From: an uncultured Eubacteriales bacterium | GTDB lineage: Bacteria > Bacillota > Clostridia > Oscillospirales > CAG-272 | Assembly: GCA_934433485.1 (NCBI GenBank) | Contig: CAKRZR010000005.1 | Span: 101,409 to 165,408 of the forward strand | DNA length: 64,000 nucleotides | Direction of reading: 5' to 3' | Shown here: piece after piece, positions 57,886 to 64,000 of the stretch | Layout of the letters: each line of letters starts with the position of its first letter | Position numbering within the stretch: the stretch's first letter is position 1 | Position numbers and translations under genes: made by a program | Notes under the pieces: model-generated | The model's input: the letters and a program-made list of their open reading frames with translations, nothing else | The model's database searches: none | Told to the model about the DNA's origin: nothing

Positions 57886-57887
57886 CC

Positions 57888-59480
57888 TCAATCCTCCGAG
57901 CCTCTGAGCGACGGGTTCAACGCATCGCGCAAGCCGTTACCGAACAGGTTAAAGCTGAGCATTAACAGAACAAGGAACATGCAGGGGAAAAATGCCACGT
58001 ATGCCGCGCCTGCCATGATGGATTTCTGACCTGCCGCAATAAGGGTACCAACACTGGTGGTGTTTCCTGCCTCAAGGTTGATAATTCCCAAATAGGACAG
58101 GTTGGTCTCTGAGTATATCATCGTGGGGATAACCAGAGCAACGCTTGTTACAATGGTGCCGAGACCGTTCGGGAAAATATGCTTGAACATGATTCTCGAG
58201 TCGCTGGCGCCGAGAGTTCTTGCCGCAAGGACATATTCCTGATTCTTGAAGCGGTAGAACTGCATTCGCGTTCTGCTCGCCATACCGATCCATCCTGTCA
58301 TAAAGAACGAGATAAATAGTACGAGCGCCTGACTCGATGCACCCATGTGATATTTCAGAAGTGTTATCACGATGATCGTCGGAACAGAGCCAAGAATATC
58401 GGAAAATCTCTCCATAATGAGATCGACTCTTCCGCCAAAGTATCCGGAAATGGAGCCCCAGATAACACCAACGATAAAGTTGATCGCCACAACGATGGTC
58501 GCAAACATGAACGAGAATCTTGCACCGTATGCAAGGCAGGCAAAGATATCCTTTCCTGTTTCGGTCGTTCCAAAGACAAAATACGGCTCATCGATCCCGT
58601 CTTTCCTTACCTGCGTGTGATTATAGATGTAATACTCGTAGTATTCCGCCCGGATCTCAATACCGCCGTCCACTCTTCTGCCATACGCATAGTAGTAGGT
58701 CGTGCCGTTTTCGACAATACCGTTCTCGCCTTCGATCCGGAGAGAATTGTACTCTGGTATCAGGGAAGATGGCGAGTCCGCTTCGTATCTCCAGTAGTTG
58801 GGAATGATATTTCCTTCGTAATCAAGCTTGGGTCGGACAGTCGATGCATTCAGATCCTCTACCTTGTAGTAGATATTCGCATCGTACTTGTTCTTTTCAA
58901 GCGTAGGTCTGTCCGTCGCTTTTACTATGGGGTACAGGATCTGTCTGCCGGTTTCATTCTGATATGCCTGAATATTGTCGAATTCTTCCTGGGAAATGAT
59001 CTTATACTTTCCGAAGCCGACGCCATAGTAGGTATCGTAGCGATAGGTATAGTTGGAGCCGTCCTCACTCACGGTATATTCGCCGCGCTTGATAACATCT
59101 CTGCCGGTTTCCTCGGCGATTGCCACATCTTTTATGTAACCGAGGTAATTGGTCTTTTTTATCTTACAGCCGTCCCAGAAATCGATTCCGCTGTCCGCAA
59201 AAAGCTTTGACTTGGGCGTTACATACGAATACACCATATCGTAGTATGCCGGCTTAAAAGCGGTAAAGAATGGAGCAATGATCGCGAAAAGCAACAGGAT
59301 CGTTATCACGATGCCGCCGACGACCGCGCCTTTATTCTTGCAGAAACGTTTGAATGCGCCCTGAAAGTAACTGACCGGCTTGGTGTCGAACTTGCTGTCG
59401 TGCTTGAGGTCCCGTCCGGTCGCAAATTTGAACTTGTCCGCAGGAATATCCGGAACAGCGTTTACATGATTCTGTGCCAT
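57888..59480 (-). CDS. oppC: Oligopeptide ABC transporter permease OppC-like, with extracellular insertion, 530 aa
   Basis: First membrane helix about 53-75 (VGGIVITILLLFAIIAPFF), then roughly 225 residues outside the membrane (about 76-300), Tyr-rich (YTYRYDTYYGVGFGKYKI, EYYEYYIYNHTQV), where usual OppC has about 40. Then FGTTETGKDIFACLAYGARF, which replaces the common GTDxxGRD motif, five further helices and the coupling EYVLAARTLGASDSRIMFKHIFPN. The insert could form an extra docking surface for OppA. Two bases from oppB and oppD stops and starts. Confidence 0.9.
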   Translation of the reverse strand: MAQNHVNAVPDIPADKFKFATGRDLKHDSKFDTKPVSYFQGAFKRFCKNKGAVVGGIVITILLLFAIIAPFFTAFKPAYYDMVYSYVTPKSKLFADSGIDFWDGCKIKKTNYLGYIKDVAIAEETGRDVIKRGEYTVSEDGSNYTYRYDTYYGVGFGKYKIISQEEFDNIQAYQNETGRQILYPIVKATDRPTLEKNKYDANIYYKVEDLNASTVRPKLDYEGNIIPNYWRYEADSPSSLIPEYNSLRIEGENGIVENGTTYYYAYGRRVDGGIEIRAEYYEYYIYNHTQVRKDGIDEPYFVFGTTETGKDIFACLAYGARFSFMFATIVVAINFIVGVIWGSISGYFGGRVDLIMERFSDILGSVPTIIVITLLKYHMGASSQALVLFISFFMTGWIGMASRTRMQFYRFKNQEYVLAARTLGASDSRIMFKHIFPNGLGTIVTSVALVIPTMIYSETNLSYLGIINLEAGNTTSVGTLIAAGQKSIMAGAAYVAFFPCMFLVLLMLSFNLFGNGLRDALNPSLRGSED

Positions 59481-59482
59481 CT

Positions 59483-60490
59483 TTATTTCGCCCCCATTCT
59501 GATTCTCGGGTCGATGAATCCATAGCTGATATCAATAACGATCCCTGCCGTCAGGCTGACAAGCGTATAGAAACCGGACAGCAGCATGAAAAAGTCGTAA
59601 TCCTGGAATGTGATAGAGTTGAGGTACAATCCGCCGACACCGTTGATTCCGAACATTTTCTCGATGATGAGCGAACCGGAAAGAACCGATACAAATTCAC
59701 TCAGAATCGACGGAAAGATAACGACCATGGAGTTGCGCATTGCATGACGGAAAATCGCCTGCCGCTTTGTAAGTCCCTTGGTTCTTGCAAGCAGCATAAA
59801 TTCACCCGTCAGAACCTCCGAAAGCTCCGCGCGCGTGTAACGTGCGTAACTGGCAATCGAACCGAGACACAGCGAAAATACCGCCGGAAGCATGGAACGG
59901 AACACCGGCCACGTGAAGTACTCTTTACTGGTGGACATTGTAATCGGGAACCAGCCGAGTTTGAAGCAGAACACATACTGTATCAGAAGCGCCAGCACGA
60001 TGGCGGGAACCGAAATCAGCAGGATAATGACAACGTTGATCATCTGGTCCTGCCACTTGTTCTTTTTCAGCGCAGCCCAGATACCAAGCGCAAGTCCGAT
60101 TGGCACACCGATAAGGGTGGAATAAATATTGATAAGCACTGTCGGAGGAAGGTGGCTGACAAAGACATCCTTCAGATTCATGTTGAGATACTCACCGTAA
60201 GTGGTGGCAATACCGAAATCGCCCTTGGTAAGCACTCTTTTGATATAATTTCCGTACTGGAGCATGATCGGGACACGGTCGTAATCATAGACGCCGTTTT
60301 CCCCTTTTTGGATATTTGTGATCCAGCCTCTCCCCTCAAGTGTTTTCATGACGATCTCAGGGTCCTGACCCGGAAGAACATTGGTGGGGATGGGCAGAAG
60401 CTTGATAAGCACAAAACACATCGTAAAGATGATTATAAATGTGAAAAACATCAAGCCCAGACGTTTCACAACATATTTAAACATATACAT
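59483..60490 (-). CDS. oppB: Oligopeptide ABC transporter permease OppB-like, 335 aa
   Basis: Six membrane helices: N-terminal span about 10-30, an extracellular loop (about 35-110) with YGNYIKRVLTKGDFGIATTYG, LPPTVLINIYSTLIGVPIGL, and the coupling loop LLARTKGLTKRQAIFRHAMRNS typical of OppB/DppB (EAA motif). Near normal length, the only opp subunit of the operon without a large insertion. GGAG before the ATG. Lies 342 bases after oppA; that gap holds two stem-loops. Confidence 0.92.
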   Translation of the reverse strand: MYMFKYVVKRLGLMFFTFIIIFTMCFVLIKLLPIPTNVLPGQDPEIVMKTLEGRGWITNIQKGENGVYDYDRVPIMLQYGNYIKRVLTKGDFGIATTYGEYLNMNLKDVFVSHLPPTVLINIYSTLIGVPIGLALGIWAALKKNKWQDQMINVVIILLISVPAIVLALLIQYVFCFKLGWFPITMSTSKEYFTWPVFRSMLPAVFSLCLGSIASYARYTRAELSEVLTGEFMLLARTKGLTKRQAIFRHAMRNSMVVIFPSILSEFVSVLSGSLIIEKMFGINGVGGLYLNSITFQDYDFFMLLSGFYTLVSLTAGIVIDISYGFIDPRIRMGAK

Positions 60491-60832
60491 GGATAATTCT
60501 CCTCTGTTTTGTTGTTTCCCAATTCGTAGCTTTCGAGTCTCATAATACGCACGTCAGCGCGCAATGCCCCGCGTACACTCTCTGCGTAATCACAGCAGCA
60601 GTGCAAAATAAAAGTTGGTATGAAGATGCTTTCGGCGGCGCCTGTTGTCCGCCGGGGGGATCAATATTCCGCGGCCGCTTCTCCGATCCGCAAAAAGGCA
60701 CTTTTGCTAAGGATCGGATGGACTTGTCAGCAGTCCGCGAATATGCACAAATCAGCGGTGAGCGTTTGGCTCACCGCTGATCACTATGCATCAGGGAATC
60801 CTGGTCAGAATGTATGGAACACCCTTACAGAA
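60491..60832 (-). other. oppA-oppB intergenic region with two stem-loops
   Basis: No gene seen. Minus-strand order after oppA: a hairpin ATCAGCGGTGAGC / GCTCACCGCTGAT (60751-60763, 60769-60781, 5-nt loop), then a second hairpin at 60682-60718 (TCCGATCC/GGATCGGA with inner GCAAAA/TTTTGC). Neither is followed by a T run, so they look like RNA processing or 3'-end protection elements that raise oppA over oppBCDF, rather than strong terminators. Nothing recognisable in the rest. Confidence 0.7.
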
Positions 60833-63397
60833 TTACTCAGACTTCTTGTACTCCTCGGTAAGGTCGTTGTTGTTAGCCTTTACGTAGTCAGTCCATTCAG
60901 CGTCGGTGTAGTTGACTTCGATGTATCTGAGACCACCGAATTTCAAGAACACGTTCTCAACATCGGTGATGTAAGAGAACTTGGCGCCAAGGAAGTCACC
61001 GCCGGATTCCGCAATGATCATTACAGAGCGGCTTTCCTTGATGGTGAGCTCTTCAAGAGCAGAGAGGATCATAAGTCTTGCTTCAACAGGAGCATAGCCT
61101 GCATCCCAGTTGTAGGTCTTGGGTGCATTTTCGCTCTCGGCAAGACCATTGAGGCAGAAGTACCAGTTCTGAACGCTCATGGTGATGGTCTCACCCGCGC
61201 CCTCGTAGTCGCCTGCCGGCATTGTAAGGGTCATGTCGATAGCGGAAGTATCCCAATACATATGGTAGTTGAGATCATCATCGGGGTTCACGAACGAACC
61301 GACGATATCGAACGGGTTGAACGCATTGCCGGAGAAGCCATAGCCGAAACCGATCTGGGTCTTACCGGTTCTGAATGCGTTAGCCCACTCGGAACCTGCG
61401 GATGCGTCAAACACAATGTCGATCTTGTCTTCCAGAGCGGTTCCCTTGGTAAGCTCATCAAGAACGTCCTGGAGGTAGCTTGCTCTGAATCTCTGCTTGT
61501 CGTTATCTACGGAAGAACCGTAAACAATGGTGATATTCTTGCTCGGGTCGTAGCCGTAGGTATCCGCGTTTTCGGTAAGCTCCTTGATAGCCTCCGCCAT
61601 CTTCTCTTTTGCAAGCGTAGGATTGTAACCGGTGAGGGAGCTATAAGCTTCGTCGAGCTCAAGGTTCTGGAGGTCGCCGGAGCTCCACTTGCCGTCGTCG
61701 CCCTGCGTGAAGCCGTAGGCGCGGAGGATGCCCTCTTTTGCCTGCTTGGTGTTACGATACTGACCGCCATCTTCAAGAGTAGGAGCGTTTTCAATATCGT
61801 AGTAGTACGCAGAGTTGATCAGACCGAAGCAGGGGATTGCGGTACCCGGCCAGATCTTTTCAACGATGTCGTTTCTGTTGAGTCCGAGGTTGAACGCCTG
61901 TCTGAACGCGTCGATTGCAAGAATACCGTTGTTGTTCTCGCTGTTCTTGAGGACGTTCAGATTGCTGTAGAGCTGCATACCGAACGTACCGGTTCCGGTA
62001 GAAGAATAGAAGACATACTTGGAGTCAACATACTCTGCTGCGTTCTCGGTAGCGAGGGTTGCATCGTCGTAGCTGCCGTTCAGGAAGCCCATCCATCTGG
62101 TGGACCATTCCTCAACCTTACGGCAGTTGATAGCGGTGATGTTGTACTGGTTCTTGTACTCCTCCATGTTCCAGCCGTACCAGTTCTCGTTCTTGACGAG
62201 CTTGTAGTGAGAGCCTGCTTCAAACTCAGCGAGCTTGTATGGGCCCCAGCTTGCGGTGGATTCCAGAGAAGAGTTGTAGTTTGTGGTCCAGAGTGTCGCG
62301 CCGTTTGCGGGTTCAATCTTGGATGCCTCGTACTTTTCCTTGTGAACAAGGGGAAGGCTCTGCATATAGTAGGCAGCGAGGTAGGAAAGAGAGCCGTCGT
62401 CGTGCAGTAACTTGTATGCCTTGTCGAGGCAGATAACAATAGCGTTCTCATCGTCGATGGAATAAATACCGACGGTATCCCACTGAACGTCACGCTCGGT
62501 GTTCTCTACATAGATGCTTGCGCAGGATTCGTAGTCAGCGCCGACTTCCAGGTAAGAAGCGCCGTATGCCGCCCAAAGATCCGCACCGCAGAAAGCATCT
62601 TCCGCAGTACCGGTCGTCCACGCGTTTGCGGTATCGTACACAACTTCGTCGTTGTAGGGCACCCACTCAGGGCAGGCGTTGCCGTCAGCATCTACATAGC
62701 CTTCAGCGCCCCAGAGTTCGTATACATTGACGTATACAACCTTACCGTCCGCGACAGCTGCTTCGTTGTTTTCATAACCCTGGCTCGAAACAGACTCGTA
62801 GGTTCCTTCCTGATTCTGGAAGAAGTAAGCCTTGGAGTTCTTGATTTTGAGCGTATCGTAGTAGGTGTTCGCTCTGAAGTTCATGAAAGCGGGATCAAGC
62901 TGTTGCTGCATGGAGTAAACGAAGTCAGCCGCCTTGATGGCAGTGCCGTCGTCCCACTTCAGGTCATCGCGGAGAGTAATCTTCCACGCGTAGCCGCCCT
63001 CTTGCTTCTGGGCGTCCGTATATCCCCACTTTGCATCAACAGAAGAGGTTACGTCCTCGAGCTTCGTTGCTCCGGCGTAATTGGTGGTGTATGCACCTGG
63101 AACGATGCCAGCCTTGTTGACAGAACCATCATCATTGTACTTCTTGTCGTCAGTAAACTTGTAGTCATATTCAAAGAACTGACCACTGATGTAGTTCATG
63201 ATCTGTGTGTCATTGTTGTCAGCGTAGGTGAGCTCGTTCCAGTTGCTCGGCATTGTCGCCGTGGTGGTGTTGTATTCAGCCTGCTTCAGGGTAACCGGAG
63301 TCACATCGGACTGCTTGGAATTGCATCCAGCGAGCATAGAAGCAACAAGCACCAGAGACAAAGCCATCGTCAGAGAGGATTTGCGTTTCTTGTTCAT
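60833..63397 (-). CDS. oppA: Oligopeptide-binding lipoprotein OppA-like, oversized, 854 aa
   Basis: Lipoprotein signal with lipobox LAGC (acylated Cys near residue 25). SBP_bac_5 family: ITLRDDLKWDDGTAIKAADFVYSM, an internal AFRQAFNLGLNRNDIVEKIWPG, and YGYDPSKNITIVY. At 854 residues it is about 250-300 longer than usual OppA; extra sequence lies at 180-290 (for example ENNEAAVADGKVVYVNVYEL, ACPEWVPYNDE) and in the C-terminal third. It captures peptides for the OppBCDF importer, whose OppC has a matching large extracellular insert. ATG at 63397 after GGAGG; consensus promoter upstream. Confidence 0.93.
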   Translation of the reverse strand: MNKKRKSSLTMALSLVLVASMLAGCNSKQSDVTPVTLKQAEYNTTTATMPSNWNELTYADNNDTQIMNYISGQFFEYDYKFTDDKKYNDDGSVNKAGIVPGAYTTNYAGATKLEDVTSSVDAKWGYTDAQKQEGGYAWKITLRDDLKWDDGTAIKAADFVYSMQQQLDPAFMNFRANTYYDTLKIKNSKAYFFQNQEGTYESVSSQGYENNEAAVADGKVVYVNVYELWGAEGYVDADGNACPEWVPYNDEVVYDTANAWTTGTAEDAFCGADLWAAYGASYLEVGADYESCASIYVENTERDVQWDTVGIYSIDDENAIVICLDKAYKLLHDDGSLSYLAAYYMQSLPLVHKEKYEASKIEPANGATLWTTNYNSSLESTASWGPYKLAEFEAGSHYKLVKNENWYGWNMEEYKNQYNITAINCRKVEEWSTRWMGFLNGSYDDATLATENAAEYVDSKYVFYSSTGTGTFGMQLYSNLNVLKNSENNNGILAIDAFRQAFNLGLNRNDIVEKIWPGTAIPCFGLINSAYYYDIENAPTLEDGGQYRNTKQAKEGILRAYGFTQGDDGKWSSGDLQNLELDEAYSSLTGYNPTLAKEKMAEAIKELTENADTYGYDPSKNITIVYGSSVDNDKQRFRASYLQDVLDELTKGTALEDKIDIVFDASAGSEWANAFRTGKTQIGFGYGFSGNAFNPFDIVGSFVNPDDDLNYHMYWDTSAIDMTLTMPAGDYEGAGETITMSVQNWYFCLNGLAESENAPKTYNWDAGYAPVEARLMILSALEELTIKESRSVMIIAESGGDFLGAKFSYITDVENVFLKFGGLRYIEVNYTDAEWTDYVKANNNDLTEEYKKSE

Positions 63398-63540
63398 AAT
63401 GATTTCCTCCATTTATGGATTTTAAATATCTGCTTTCCATACCAGCAGCTTTTCTTCTACCACAGTCGACCATGCCAGAACCATTTCAACCGGGAAAGAA
63501 GGGGCGCAAGCAAAAACATCACAAATATTTAATTAAAATG

Positions 63541-63569
63541 ATTATAGCACATAGATTGCTATTTGTCAA
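63541..63569 (-). promoter_or_regulatory. Consensus promoter of the opp operon
   Basis: Minus strand TTGACA (63564-63569), 17 bp, TATAAT (63541-63546) with TG upstream; both hexamers perfect. Leader about 140 nt. Confidence 0.93.
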
Positions 63570-63868
63570 CCCTTTCGTAATTTTTTGGCATTTTAACAGG
63601 TTTTCATCCGCATTTTCTGCATCTTTTATCCTGATAACTGCAAAATTTCGCTCAAGCAGTGTCATAAAATATCGGGTATATTCCTTATAATACGGAGTCC
63701 ATAAATTGCGCGAAATATGCTCCCGCTTTTTGACATCAGTGAACACCGGATGTAGCGGTTTGAAACGCTGTTCTACGGACGGAGTAACCGCAATTGCAGC
63801 GGCGCCATAATTCCCAATCAAGGCGCATAATCCTTTTGATGGAATATTTCCGGTTATATATAGAATCA
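63570..63868 (-). other. Intergenic stretch without a recognisable gene
   Basis: A 116-codon open frame exists on the minus strand, but it starts with TTG inside the tRNA terminator, has no ribosome binding site, and runs through the opp promoter. I see nothing else; it may be a degraded gene. Confidence 0.5.
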
Positions 63869-63900
63869 AAAAAGCCTACACTCTTATGAATGCAGGCTTC
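63869..63900 (-). terminator. Terminator after tRNA-Asn
   Basis: Minus strand AAGCCTGCA ... TGTAGGCTTTTTT; 9-bp stem with one G-U pair and a T run. Confidence 0.88.
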
Positions 63901-63906
63901 TGTGAA

Positions 63907-63979
63907 CTCCCCCAACTGGACTCGAACCAGTGACACCCTGATTAACAGTCAGGTGCTCTACCGACTGAGCTATGGAGGA
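63907..63979 (-). tRNA. tRNA-Asn (GTT)
   Basis: Minus strand, 73 nt. Acceptor TCCTCCA with TGGGGGA (one U-G pair), D arm with AGCTCAGTCGGTAGAGC, anticodon arm CTGACTGTTAATCAG giving anticodon GTT, T arm with GGTTCGAGTCC. CCA is not encoded. Other tRNA genes may follow upstream beyond the window edge. Confidence 0.97.
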
Positions 63980-64000
63980 ATAAAACGAACGAGAGGTTAG

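Noticed and set aside
60620..62410. 596-codon plus-strand frame antisense to oppA
   Set aside because: Shadow of oppA with Val/Gly-rich composition; no ribosome binding site and no domain.
63519..63869. 116-codon minus-strand frame between tRNA-Asn and oppA
   Set aside because: TTG start inside a terminator, no ribosome binding site, passes through the consensus opp promoter.
63907..63979. tRNA-Asn as an integration site of a mobile element
   Set aside because: No integrase, no direct repeat of the tRNA 3' end and no phage-like genes in the window.

Overview
The window looks like a chromosomal piece of a gut-type Clostridia bacterium (Firmicutes, perhaps Oscillospirales-like; this is inferred). 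Supporting signs are high-GC coding with clostridial protein families, strong AGGAGG-type ribosome binding sites, TTG-start shadows, a very uniform sigma-A promoter (TTGCAA/TTGACA, 17 bp, TGnTATACT or TATAAT), and host-glycan enzymes (L-fucose isomerase, GH36 alpha-galactosidase, NPCBM remnant). No phage, integrase, transposase or CRISPR array was seen.

Layout. 0-8 kb: ribosomal protein L19, a transglutaminase-like protein, fucose isomerase, a degenerate M14 carboxypeptidase-fold protein, a membrane protein and a trigger-factor-like lipoprotein. 8-18 kb: a BspA-type leucine-rich surface protein, two convergent paralogous XRE regulators, a tiny membrane protein, a frameshifted carboxyl methyltransferase, an ICMT-like methyltransferase, a PHP remnant, GH36 and an M23 peptidase. 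17.9-20.2 kb: a perfect DnaA-box palindrome, a promoter-driven structured RNA candidate ending in a terminator, and an SLH surface protein. 20.3-27 kb: DUF6110-like protein plus P1B ATPase, inositol phosphatase, L28, a lipoprotein preceded by a palindromic RNA candidate, and an iron alcohol dehydrogenase.

27-31.8 kb is a decaying locus. Two tandem ABC exporter genes, a TetR regulator and an ECF transporter T gene have each lost internal or N-terminal parts by separate deletions. A surviving methyltransferase shares a GTTAG-N-CTAAC operator with the exporters, so it was probably in the same TetR regulon.

32.0-44.4 kb is the most striking region: one minus-strand operon of nine genes that forms a complete Ser/Thr phosphosignalling system. 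It holds three Hanks-type kinases (one with a solute-binding-protein-like ectodomain, one of 1451 residues with PASTA and Ig-like repeats), two PP2C phosphatases (one fused to a kinase N-lobe relic), three FHA proteins and a LytTR regulator with a receiver lacking the phospho-acceptor Asp. All three kinases carry HRD[IV]SP in place of HRDLKP. A C10 tract lies just upstream of its promoter.

44.5-53.9 kb: a pair of ABC exporters divergent from a secreted C39-like cysteine peptidase, then a beta-propeller lipoprotein, two FtsX-like permeases and their ATPase; this looks like a peptide export or envelope-stress module. 54-63.5 kb: an oligopeptide ABC transporter (oppABCDF plus a DUF3899-like protein) in which four of five subunits carry large insertions. 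The window ends with tRNA-Asn on the minus strand.
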